A stretch of 64,000 nucleotides of DNA, taken from CAZJHX01 sp964545715. Its GTDB lineage: Bacteria > Myxococcota_A > UBA9042 > GCA-2863065. The translations under genes were made by a program, and so were the position numbers. The DNA lies in the NCBI GenBank assembly GCA_964545715.1, contig CAZJHX010000004.1, positions 1-64,000 of the forward strand, in the 5' to 3' direction. Below are positions 33,473-41,401 of the stretch, piece by piece. Under the pieces are notes generated by a model. That model saw only the letters and a program-made list of their open reading frames with translations, made no database searches and was not told the DNA's origin. Position 1 is the stretch's first letter. The number at the start of each line of letters is the position of its first letter.

Positions 33473-34935
33473 GACGCGCGCTGCTCGTGATCGCGGTTCT
33501 GTTGCCGGCGCTGGCGCAGGCGGATCGTCGTGCCCCGGCTGCCGCGGAGCGGTCGAGCAGGCGGGTGGTCGCTGCTGAGCGGACGCCTGAACCGGCTGCA
33601 GGATCGGAGCCCGGGACCCCGCTTCGGGCGTGGCGAAAGCCGACGGGGGCGCCGACCGTAGCGCCGGACAGCGCTCGTGGCTGGGACCAGGAGCCGGGGT
33701 ATCCCGAGGCGGACGGCGTGCTGTTTGTACCGCGCGCCGTGCTGTTTGTGCCCAACATGGTGCTCAAGGCCGGGTTCTATCCCGTGCAGAAGCTGCTGGG
33801 CGTGCTGGACGAGTACAAGGTGATCGAGCGCGTCGACGCGTTTTTGCACAACGATGCGCACACCGCGGGGGTGCTGCCGACCTTCAGCTTCCAGACAGGC
33901 TATGGGCCGACGTTTGGGGCCACGATCTTTCACGAGGACCTGTTCGGACACGGTGAAAAGGTGTCCTTGAACGCGGGCTTTGGCGGCGTGGTCAGTCAGG
34001 GCTATCAGCTGCTGTTCAGCGCGGATCGGCTGCGCGGGACCCGCTTGTGGCTGGAGGGGCGGCTGGGCTTTACGGCGCGGCCTGGACAGCTTTTCTACGG
34101 GCTGGGCGACCCACCGACCGGCGTCGTGGGCAGCAATCTGGACCCGCGGGCGGGGGCGATCGAGACTCGGTACGCAACCGAGCGGTACCTGACGCTGCTG
34201 CGGGTCGGCGTGACGCTTGGCAAGCCCGGCGCGCTGACCAAGCTGGGCGTGACCGTGAGCCACAACTTTCGTGATGGGCTGCCTGACGAGAGCTCCAACT
34301 CGGTGGAGACCGTTTACGACACCAGCAAGATCGCCGGCTTTGACGAGGTGTTCAACACGCTGGAGATCGAAGCGAACCTGATTGTGGATACGCGCAACCG
34401 CAACGCCCAGACGTCCAGCGGGTTTGCGCTGGAGGCCTTCGGGGGCGGCGCGGTGCCCATCGAAGGCTTCACCTACTGGCACTATGGCGTGGAGGCCAGC
34501 GCGTACATCGACCTGTACGGCGGCTCGCGCGTGCTGCTGCTGCGCGGGGCGGTCGAAGCTGTGGACGGGGACGACGCCGAGATCCCCTTTGTGGAGCTGC
34601 CCCGGCTGGGGGGCGCGTACGACCTGCGCGGCTATATCGAGGATCGCTTTCGCGACAAGCGGGCGGCGGTCTTTTCGGCCGAGTATCACTGGCCGATCCA
34701 CGAGCTCGTGATGGGCGAGCTGTTCATCGATGCGGGGCGCGTGGGCAGGACATACGACGACGTCTTTGGTGGCGACGCCTGGGAGCAGTGGCGCCTGGGC
34801 TACGGCGGCGGGGTGATTATCACGACCAAGAAGTCCGTGATGTTCCGCCTGGATCTGGCCTACGGCGACTCCCTGCAGTTCTTCTTCTCGACCGATCTGG
34901 CGCGCGCCTTCAAGGGCCGCGAGAAGGAGCTTTGA
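33469..34935 (+). CDS. Omp85/BamA-type outer-membrane protein without POTRA domains
   Basis: 488 residues from ATG 33469, overlapping the kinase stop by four bases (ATGA). Signal peptide cleaved after PALAQA. A short Pro-rich N-terminal segment is followed directly by a 16-strand-type barrel pattern. The conserved late motif YDLRGYIEDRFRDKRAAVFSAEY (near 380-400) corresponds to the L6 loop VRGF/Y motif and following strand of the bacterial surface antigen (D15) family, and the protein ends in an aromatic/basic strand. No POTRA repeats can fit in the N-terminus, unlike BamA (about 800 residues) or TamA. Members without POTRA domains include patatin-linked and FplA-type barrels; its function is unknown. 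Confidence 0.88.
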   Translation: MRRALLVIAVLLPALAQADRRAPAAAERSSRRVVAAERTPEPAAGSEPGTPLRAWRKPTGAPTVAPDSARGWDQEPGYPEADGVLFVPRAVLFVPNMVLKAGFYPVQKLLGVLDEYKVIERVDAFLHNDAHTAGVLPTFSFQTGYGPTFGATIFHEDLFGHGEKVSLNAGFGGVVSQGYQLLFSADRLRGTRLWLEGRLGFTARPGQLFYGLGDPPTGVVGSNLDPRAGAIETRYATERYLTLLRVGVTLGKPGALTKLGVTVSHNFRDGLPDESSNSVETVYDTSKIAGFDEVFNTLEIEANLIVDTRNRNAQTSSGFALEAFGGGAVPIEGFTYWHYGVEASAYIDLYGGSRVLLLRGAVEAVDGDDAEIPFVELPRLGGAYDLRGYIEDRFRDKRAAVFSAEYHWPIHELVMGELFIDAGRVGRTYDDVFGGDAWEQWRLGYGGGVIITTKKSVMFRLDLAYGDSLQFFFSTDLARAFKGREKEL

Positions 34936-36509
34936 TGGGTCGCGGTGCAGTGATCTTGGTTGTCGCGCTGGTGTCCGGCTGTGCCGCCCCGACGTTCTCC
35001 GAGCGTCCGATAGTGTGGGCCGTGGACGACACCCGCACAATCGCCGAGCCCAAGGAACGCAAGTACCTGGAAAAAGAGTACATGGCGGACGTCTTTGTGC
35101 TGCGGCGGCTGACACGCGCCCTCGAGCTGAAGAGTACGCGAGCGGCCGCCAACACCAACGCGCTGGACGAGGTACCCGACTCGACATGGTTCACGAACCG
35201 GATCGGCGTGCGTCAGGTCGCTGCGGGCGAGGCTGCGGACCAGGGCCGCAAGCCCGTTGAGCTGCCGCTGACGATCGTGCGGGGCAAGCAGGGCGGAAAC
35301 AACGCCGGATTTATCGCGGCCGACAGCACCGGGCGCGTCTTTCTGGTGAAGTTTGACACCCGCGAAAACCCGGAGCTGCAAACGTCCGCTGGGGCGATCG
35401 TCAACCGCATCTTCTGGACAGCCGGATACAACACGCCCACCGATCAGGTCGTGCGTTTTAGACGCGATCAGCTGAGCCTGGGCAAGGACGCCCGGCTCGT
35501 CGATCAGTTCAACAACAATCGCCTGCTGACAGACGTGGATATCGCGGCGATTCTGGCCACCGCCCCGCGCATGCCCGACGGCCGCTTTCGGGCGCTGACC
35601 AGCATGCTGTTGCCGGGCACACCCAAGGGCGGGTTTGCCCCGGAGGGCCGCCGCGCTGACGACCCCAACGACGTCTTTGACCACGAGGATCGGCGCGAGG
35701 TGCGCGGCTTGTACGTCTTCTGCTCCTGGGTCGGGCACAGCGACATCAAAGAAGACAACACGCTGGACATGTACGTCGAGGAGGGCGGCCGGAAGTTTTT
35801 GAGGCATTACCTGCTGGACTTCGGCGAGGCGTTGGGTGGCCACCGGGCGGAGAAGAACCGCATGGAGGACGGCTACGAGCACTGGCTGGACTGGGAGGCG
35901 GCGACGGCCGGGCTGCTGTCGCTGGGGCTGTGGAAGCGGCGCTGGGAGGACCTGAAGAACACGCGCTGGCGGTCGATCGGCGCCTTTACGGCAGACCACT
36001 TCGACCCACGCGGGTGGCGGGAGGCGTACCCGTTCTGGCCCTTCTTCTCGGTGCTGGACGAGGACGGCTACTGGGCCGCCAAGATCGTGATGCGCTTTGA
36101 TCGCCCGCTTCTGGAGGCGATCGTCGCGCGCGGGGAGCTGAGCGATCCGCAGGCTGCGGCGTACCTGGTGGACACGCTGATCGCGCGCCGTGACCTGATC
36201 GGGCGGTCCTGGTTTGAGCGGGTGTCGCCGCTGGACGATTTTGCCGTGACGGGCGACCGTCTGTGCATGGCCGATCTGGCGATGCGACACCAACTGGAGG
36301 CCGACGGCGTCGTCCAGGTGTTGAACGCGGGCGGGGAGCCCGTCTCCGACCACACGCTCGACGCGCGCGGCCGGGTCTGTGTCCCCATCGCGAGCGCGCA
36401 ATACACGGTGCATCGCCTGCGTATTCGCCGCGGACATACCGCGCGGCCCCCGATGCAGGTGCACACAAAAGACGGGCGTCTCCTGGGCGTCATTCGGGTG
36501 GAGCGATGA
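34935..36509 (+). CDS. Lipoprotein with kinase-like motifs, uncharacterised
   Basis: 524 residues; ATG 34935 shares one base with the upstream stop (TGATG). Lipobox VALVSGC (Cys16). The fold may be protein-kinase-like: a Gly-rich approach (GKQGGNNAGF) leads to FLVKFDTRENPE (Lys near 138 and a following Glu), TAGYNTPTDQVV, a catalytic-loop-like GHSDIKEDNTL (near 268) and YLLDFGEALG (near 295). The order Lys, HxDxxxxN, DFG is what HipA- or FAM20-type atypical kinases show. I recall similar sequences as uncharacterised secreted proteins in Acidobacteria and Myxococcota, but no function. Located behind the giant kinase and the Omp85 barrel in the same operon. The kinase reading is an inference from motifs only. 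Confidence 0.8.
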   Translation: MGRGAVILVVALVSGCAAPTFSERPIVWAVDDTRTIAEPKERKYLEKEYMADVFVLRRLTRALELKSTRAAANTNALDEVPDSTWFTNRIGVRQVAAGEAADQGRKPVELPLTIVRGKQGGNNAGFIAADSTGRVFLVKFDTRENPELQTSAGAIVNRIFWTAGYNTPTDQVVRFRRDQLSLGKDARLVDQFNNNRLLTDVDIAAILATAPRMPDGRFRALTSMLLPGTPKGGFAPEGRRADDPNDVFDHEDRREVRGLYVFCSWVGHSDIKEDNTLDMYVEEGGRKFLRHYLLDFGEALGGHRAEKNRMEDGYEHWLDWEAATAGLLSLGLWKRRWEDLKNTRWRSIGAFTADHFDPRGWREAYPFWPFFSVLDEDGYWAAKIVMRFDRPLLEAIVARGELSDPQAAAYLVDTLIARRDLIGRSWFERVSPLDDFAVTGDRLCMADLAMRHQLEADGVVQVLNAGGEPVSDHTLDARGRVCVPIASAQYTVHRLRIRRGHTARPPMQVHTKDGRLLGVIRVER

Positions 36510-37123
36510 TGCGCACGACAGTCATAGCCGCCCTATTGCTGACGCTGGCGCCTCCGGCGAGCGCGGATGAGGGCGTGACCCACGACGGTCTGTTCTTTCG
36601 GGTCGGAATGGGGCCGCGGTACGGCTTTGGCGTCGGCTCCGGGCACGACGACGGGCGCCTGCTGACCCACGGCTACGCGGTTGGCTTCGACGTGGAGATC
36701 GGTCAGGTGCACTTCAAGAACCTGGCGCTGCACGGCGACTTCACGTTTGTGCGGCTGGTCGGCCGCAAGCTCTCGGCGACGAGGACAGGGGACCTGGCCG
36801 TCGACTCCTTCACCAACAACCTGAAGTACACGCTGTTTTCGATGGGCATGGGCGCCACCTACTACTTCATGCCGCAGAACATCTACGCCACGCTCGGGGT
36901 CGGTTTCGGGCGCCTGGCGGTGGTTGATGATGCGCAGCAAAGTCGCCGGGAAGACATCGCGGTCGGCGTGGCGGTCAACACCATGGTCGGTCGCGAGTGG
37001 CGCTTTGGAGACGATCTGGCGATCGGCATCGGCGGGCAGTTCACGTGGTCGATTACCGCCGATCGCGCGGCGCGCTGGAACCTGATGGGCCTGGGGCTCG
37101 TCGCGACAGTGGCCTACAATTAG
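36506..37123 (+). CDS. Small outer-membrane beta-barrel protein (OmpA/OmpW-like fold)
   Basis: 205 residues from ATG 36506, which overlaps the upstream stop (ATGA); the longer open frame lies within the upstream gene. Signal peptide cleaved after APPASA. Eight or so amphipathic strands with Gly/aromatic alternation (LFFRVGMGPRYGFGVG, LFSMGMGATYYFMP, IYATLGVGFGRLAVV) end in LVATVAYN. Typical of a small eight-stranded barrel; no family-specific motif recognised. Last gene of the four-gene kinase/envelope operon; seven bases from the convergent kinase gene stop. Confidence 0.83.
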   Translation: MMRTTVIAALLLTLAPPASADEGVTHDGLFFRVGMGPRYGFGVGSGHDDGRLLTHGYAVGFDVEIGQVHFKNLALHGDFTFVRLVGRKLSATRTGDLAVDSFTNNLKYTLFSMGMGATYYFMPQNIYATLGVGFGRLAVVDDAQQSRREDIAVGVAVNTMVGREWRFGDDLAIGIGGQFTWSITADRAARWNLMGLGLVATVAYN

Positions 37124-37130
37124 TCTCTGA

Positions 37131-39305
37131 TCAGAGCGACTGGGCGCAGCGAAAGCCCAGGTCGTGGCGCTGCTCACCGGGCTCATCCGTGTTCCGTGTT
37201 CTCGAGCTGGAGAGCTGCTCTGCGCTCATCACAAAGCTGCCGCCGCGGTTCACCCGGGCGGTGGGATCCGTGTCGGCGACGCCACCGGGATAAGGCGTGT
37301 GGTGTGCGGCGACCCACTCTCTGACGTTGCCTCCCATATCCAGCGCCCCCACCCAGCTCTTGTCGGCGGGCCGCGCCCCGACCGTCAGGGCGCCCCCGGT
37401 GTCGCATCCACCCTTCTTGCTGCCGAACATGACGGTGCGCGCACAGCTGGCGGGCGCGCTGCCCCACGGAAAGACGTGCCCCTTCGGTCCGCGCGCGGCC
37501 ACCTCCCACTCGGGCTCGGTCGGCAGTCTCCCGCCTCGATAGGCGCAGTACGACGAGGCCGCGGCAAACGACACACACGTGATGGGCCGCTGCTCGGCGC
37601 CGGTTTTCTGCCAGGTGCAGCGCTTTCCCTTGCCGGCCGGGGGGCAGGCTGCCGCCGCGACACACTCATCGTATTGACCGGCGTTCACCTCGTGGACGTC
37701 GACCGCGTACCGCTTCAAGGTTGCTGTGTGCGCCGGCTTCTCGTCGTCGAAGCAGCCCGTGTCGCCTTCCAGGCACCCAATGCGGTAGTCGCCTGCGGCC
37801 ACGGCGACCATGCCCTCCGGCGGTGGTCTTGGCGCGGGTTTTGGCGGCGGAGGTGGCGGCTGCACCACCGTCGGTGTCGGCTCGACAGCGCCTTGCCGAG
37901 GCTGCGGCTCAGGCTTTGGTGGCGCCTTCTTCGGCGCGGATGCGGTCACCACGGACTTCCTGGCGGGCTTTGGCGGCGGCTCAGCACGCGGCTGAGCGGT
38001 GGGTTCGGGCGATTCTGTTTTGGCTGCAGCGGGCGCTTCTGAGGCGCCCTTGTCGTTGCCGGTGGCGACCCACACCGCCACACCGGCGAGCGCGAGGACC
38101 ACAACCGCCGCCACAATGGCCCACGGGGGGCCGCCGGAGCTGTCCTGGGCCGGCGGCTCGGGCGTGACCACAGGCATTGGCGCGTTTGAGACCTTGCGCA
38201 CCCAGTTGGTGTTGTCCGACGCCTCGACCACGAGCTTCTCGGCGCCTCGGGCGGTTTGCGGCGGCGTCTCGACATCCGGGACCGCCGGCTCGGGGTCGGG
38301 GGGCGGGTCGGGGGCCAGCTCGGCCTGGGACGGTCGCTTCAGCTGCGCGGACGCCAGGTAGACGGTGTCGGCGGGCGGCGCCTCCTCGGCCAGCATGACC
38401 GTGTCGTCAGGGGCGATCGCGGGCACGGCCGGTTGTGAGCCCGGCCCCGCCGTCAGTCGATCCACTACTTGACGCGCCGTCTGCGGCCGCTTGCTTGGAT
38501 CTTTGTGCAGCAGATCGCAGATCAGCGCCTCGAGCCACGGCGCCACAGTGCGCCCCAGCACCTGCGACGGGGCCGGGGCCGGGTCGTGAACGTGCTTGAA
38601 GATCACCTGCACGGGCGTGTCGCCGGTAAACGGCACCTTGCCCGTCACCAGCCGAAACAGAACGATTCCCAGCGCATACAGGTCGCTTCGGTGGTCGATA
38701 TTTTTGCCTGTGACCTGCTCGGGCGACATGTAGCTGGGCGTGCCCATGATCATGCCGGTCGCCGTCAGCGACTCGGCGTCCGGGGATTTTTCGCTGAAGC
38801 GGGCGATTCCGAAATCCAGCACCTTGACCTGATCGGCGCGCCCGTATCGGTCCATCAAGATGACGTTGTCGGGCTTCAGGTCGCGGTGGACGATGCCCTC
38901 CGAGTGCGCCGCATTCAGCGCCTCCGCGATCTGCGCTCCGATGGCGGCCACGCGCTGCGCAGGCATGGGGCCCGCCTTCTTCAGCGCGCCCGTCAGCGTG
39001 TCCCCGTCGAGCAGCTCCATCGCCAAAAACAGCTCGCCGTCGTCCGTGTGGCCGAAGTCGTAGACACGAATGGTGTTGGGGTGCTCGATGCGGGCTGTCG
39101 CCTTCATCTCGCGGTGGAAGCGCTTCACGATGCCCGGATCGTCAGCCAGATGTCCGCGGATGACCTTGAGCGCCACCAGGCGGTCGACAGAGTGCTGCCG
39201 CGCCCGATAAACGCTGCCGAAGCCGCCCGCGCCCAGCTTGCTCTCGATGGTGTACCGCCCCGCAAACACGCGGCCGATCAACGCATCCGGTTTGCCTGCA
39301 CTCAT
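37131..39305 (-). CDS. Transmembrane Ser/Thr kinase with extracytoplasmic SUMF1/FGE-like domain
   Basis: 724 residues. Residues 17-280 are a complete eukaryotic-like kinase: GAGGFGSVY, VALKVI, HRDLKPDN, VKVLDFGIAR, GTPSYMSPEQ. An Ala/Pro-rich linker leads to a single membrane helix (about 390-412, WAIVAAVVVLALAGVAVW) and a Lys/Pro linker. The C-terminal 220 residues form a SUMF1/formylglycine-generating-enzyme-like domain (VAAGDYRIGC, VHEVNAGQYDECV, YRGGRLPTEPEWEVAARG, MGGNVREWV, RVNRGGSFV, LGFRC). In this fusion type the outer domain is usually a sensor or ligand-binding module rather than an enzyme. Divergent from a secreted protein with the same domain at 39351, which could be its partner or ligand mimic. 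Signal unknown. Confidence 0.94.
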   Translation of the reverse strand: MSAGKPDALIGRVFAGRYTIESKLGAGGFGSVYRARQHSVDRLVALKVIRGHLADDPGIVKRFHREMKATARIEHPNTIRVYDFGHTDDGELFLAMELLDGDTLTGALKKAGPMPAQRVAAIGAQIAEALNAAHSEGIVHRDLKPDNVILMDRYGRADQVKVLDFGIARFSEKSPDAESLTATGMIMGTPSYMSPEQVTGKNIDHRSDLYALGIVLFRLVTGKVPFTGDTPVQVIFKHVHDPAPAPSQVLGRTVAPWLEALICDLLHKDPSKRPQTARQVVDRLTAGPGSQPAVPAIAPDDTVMLAEEAPPADTVYLASAQLKRPSQAELAPDPPPDPEPAVPDVETPPQTARGAEKLVVEASDNTNWVRKVSNAPMPVVTPEPPAQDSSGGPPWAIVAAVVVLALAGVAVWVATGNDKGASEAPAAAKTESPEPTAQPRAEPPPKPARKSVVTASAPKKAPPKPEPQPRQGAVEPTPTVVQPPPPPPKPAPRPPPEGMVAVAAGDYRIGCLEGDTGCFDDEKPAHTATLKRYAVDVHEVNAGQYDECVAAAACPPAGKGKRCTWQKTGAEQRPITCVSFAAASSYCAYRGGRLPTEPEWEVAARGPKGHVFPWGSAPASCARTVMFGSKKGGCDTGGALTVGARPADKSWVGALDMGGNVREWVAAHHTPYPGGVADTDPTARVNRGGSFVMSAEQLSSSRTRNTDEPGEQRHDLGFRCAQSL

Positions 39306-39350
39306 GCTTGAGAATCTCCCTTCTGCGAGCCTGTGCTATCTTCCACAGCG

Positions 39351-40463
39351 ATGCAAACATTCGTCGTCGGAGTGGTTGCAGCGCTGCTTTCAGTGGCCGT
39401 CACCGAGGCCGCGCCGCCGCGCCAGTGCAAGGGCACCAAGGTCTGGTACAAGGGCAAATGTCGCTACGCGGACGTCGTGCGTCGCATGAAAGCGGCCGCC
39501 CGCCCCGCCCGCAAGCGCCCCGTCCCCCGTCGCGCGCCTCGCCCAGCGGTCCAGCCTGCCCCTGAGGTCCCTGAACAATGGCGCCCTCCCGCAGAGCCCG
39601 CTCCCGCCCGGTCCGTTCCTGCGCCTGCGCCTGCGCCTCGTGTAAAGCGGCGGCCGGCGCCTGTTCCTCGCGGCCCGACGCCGGCCCCGGATGTGCCTCG
39701 GACGCTCTCCGACCTCCGCCATGACGGTGGACTCTCCTGGGTAGCCCTGCGCGGCGGGACTTTCAAGATGGGCTCGCAGTACGGCGATCCGGACGAGGCC
39801 CCGGTTCATGCTGTGACGGTGCGGCCTTTCTTCATGAGCCGCTCCGAGACGACGGTCGGGCAGTATCGCGCGTGCATCAGCGCCGGCGGCTGCAACGGCG
39901 CACGGCTCAACGGTTACCAGTGGTCCGGCCAGCCCTTCAACGCCTCGGCCGAGTGCAACTGGACGCACGCTCATCGCGCCGCTCACCCCATGAACTGCGT
40001 CAACTGGCACCAGGCGCGCGACTTCTGTCGCTGGACAGGCGGCCGGCTGCCCACCGAGGCCGAGTGGGAGTATGCAGCTCGCGCCGGCGGAACGGGCGCC
40101 ATGTTCCCGTGGGGTGACGCGTCGGCGACTTGCACGTTGGCGGTCATCAACAACGGCTCGGACGGCTGCGGGATGCGCAGCACACATCCCGCGTGCTCGC
40201 GTGCTCCGGGCAATACGCCGCAGGGGGTCTGCGACCTGGCCGGCAACGTGTGGGAGTGGGTGTCCGACTACTACGCGCCGGACTATTACGCGCGCTCGCC
40301 GGCGACCAACCCGCGCGGACCCCGCACGGCCGCCAAGCGCGTTCGGCGCGGCGGCAGCTGGAAGGATCGCGCCGGTTACATCCGCTCGGCCAACCGTCAC
40401 TCCCTGGAGCCCGCTTTTCGTACGACCACGCTCGGGTTTCGGTGCGCTGCGACGGCCCGCTGA
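39351..40463 (+). CDS. Secreted SUMF1/FGE-like domain protein
   Basis: 370 residues from ATG 39351. Signal peptide cleaved after VAVTEA. A basic, Pro/Ala-rich linker (to about residue 125) is followed by a SUMF1/FGE-like domain: LRGGTFKMGSQYGDPDEAP, RSETTVGQYRACI, GRLPTEAEWEYAARAGG, GVCDLAGNVWEWVSDYY, RVRRGGSWKD, LGFRC. The domain is Cys-rich, suggesting disulfides in the periplasm or outside. Whether it catalyses Cys oxidation to formylglycine is unclear; no sulfatase gene is in the window. Its promoter region (45 bases) is shared with the divergent kinase that carries a homologous domain. Confidence 0.9.
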   Translation: MQTFVVGVVAALLSVAVTEAAPPRQCKGTKVWYKGKCRYADVVRRMKAAARPARKRPVPRRAPRPAVQPAPEVPEQWRPPAEPAPARSVPAPAPAPRVKRRPAPVPRGPTPAPDVPRTLSDLRHDGGLSWVALRGGTFKMGSQYGDPDEAPVHAVTVRPFFMSRSETTVGQYRACISAGGCNGARLNGYQWSGQPFNASAECNWTHAHRAAHPMNCVNWHQARDFCRWTGGRLPTEAEWEYAARAGGTGAMFPWGDASATCTLAVINNGSDGCGMRSTHPACSRAPGNTPQGVCDLAGNVWEWVSDYYAPDYYARSPATNPRGPRTAAKRVRRGGSWKDRAGYIRSANRHSLEPAFRTTTLGFRCAATAR

Positions 40464-40492
40464 CCACTGACCGAGCCTAGGTAAAAGCCGGA

Positions 40493-40522
40493 TTGACAGC
40501 GCTGTCTCTGCAGGGTCACCAT
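40493..40522 (+). promoter_or_regulatory. Candidate sigma-70 promoter for the small lipoprotein pair
   Basis: A perfect -35 TTGACA (40493-40498) is followed after 18 bases by a weak -10 (CACCAT, 40517-40522), about 33 bases upstream of the ATG at 40556. The -35 match is good, the -10 poor. Confidence 0.3.
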
Positions 40523-40555
40523 CGAGCATTCTTGGAACGGGAGAAGGGGGACTGA

Positions 40556-40879
40556 ATGCGATTCTTCGTGAGGTCGGTGGCGGCGGCGTTGTGCCTGCTG
40601 CTGCTTGCCGGGTGTGGTAGCGTCTTGCGTACGGCGTCCGTGAAGCTGGTGTCCGGTGGGGCCTATGGAAAGGCGATCTTTGTGGTGTCCCCCGTGGTTA
40701 CGGACAGGGACTGCGCCATCGAAGTCGACACGACCCAAGGGCCCGTGAAGCTCGATTGCAACAGCGAGTACATCGTGGCCTGTGACATCGACATCCCGCT
40801 CGACCGGCCGTTTTGCCAGTTGGTGCGCGAGATCGGCACGGAGCGTGACTCCGCGTATCCCAAGCAGAGGAGGCAGTAG
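40556..40879 (+). CDS. Small lipoprotein, hypothetical
   Basis: 107 residues with ATG 40556 preceded by GGGAGAAGGGGG, a strong ribosome site. Lipobox LLLLAGC (Cys20). The mature part contains four cysteines (two near CAIEVD and LDCNSE, two near VACDID and FCQLV) that could form two disulfides. No family recognised. Two bases separate its stop from the next lipoprotein gene, so the pair is co-transcribed and probably works together. Confidence 0.82.
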   Translation: MRFFVRSVAAALCLLLLAGCGSVLRTASVKLVSGGAYGKAIFVVSPVVTDRDCAIEVDTTQGPVKLDCNSEYIVACDIDIPLDRPFCQLVREIGTERDSAYPKQRRQ

Positions 40880-40881
40880 TC

Positions 40882-41349
40882 ATGCGGATCACTCACCTGA
40901 TTTTGCCGGCGTTGGCCGTCTTGATGCTCTTCGGCTGCGGGCGCCTGGAGCGTCACTACATCGTGCGCATTCCACGGCTGGATGCCGCGACCAACACCAC
41001 AAAGAAGACCACCGGCTCCGAAGCCAACGAGGGCCAGAGCAGCACGCGCGAGACCAAGTCCGAGTCACACACCGGCGTGTGGTTGGCTCGCTTTGACTGG
41101 GTGCCCGAGGGCCGCCAGAGCAACAAGGTTCACCTGGGCGCCATCGAGATTCTGTTCTGCCCGGCCGACAAGGTCGACTTCACCCAGTGCCGCGTCGGTG
41201 TGGGCTGGTCGCGCCACCGGCCGAGACTCGGCCAGGAGGTGAAGCGAGAGACGCGCCGCGGTCGCTACGACAAGTCGGTGCCGCCTCCGCCGCCGCCGCC
41301 GCGAAAACCTGCACCCAAGCCAAGTAACGGGGTCTTTCAACCGAAATGA
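40882..41349 (+). CDS. Small lipoprotein with Pro/Lys-rich tail, hypothetical
   Basis: 155 residues with AGGAGG upstream of ATG 40882. Lipobox LMLFGC (Cys19). A Thr/Ser/Glu-rich region (35-62) is followed by a compact part with GVWLARFDWVPEGRQSNK and an eight-proline run near the C-terminus, then KPAPKPSNG. No family recognised. Downstream partner of the 107-residue lipoprotein. Confidence 0.82.
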   Translation: MRITHLILPALAVLMLFGCGRLERHYIVRIPRLDAATNTTKKTTGSEANEGQSSTRETKSESHTGVWLARFDWVPEGRQSNKVHLGAIEILFCPADKVDFTQCRVGVGWSRHRPRLGQEVKRETRRGRYDKSVPPPPPPPRKPAPKPSNGVFQPK

Positions 41350-41401
41350 GTGAAGTGCAGGCAGACGCCTGTGCTAAGCAGTCCGAGTCAGGAGGCAGTT
41401 T

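Noticed and set aside
41355..41375. Possible terminator hairpin between the small lipoprotein and glgC
   Set aside because: Stem of only five or six base pairs with no following T-run; too weak to call.
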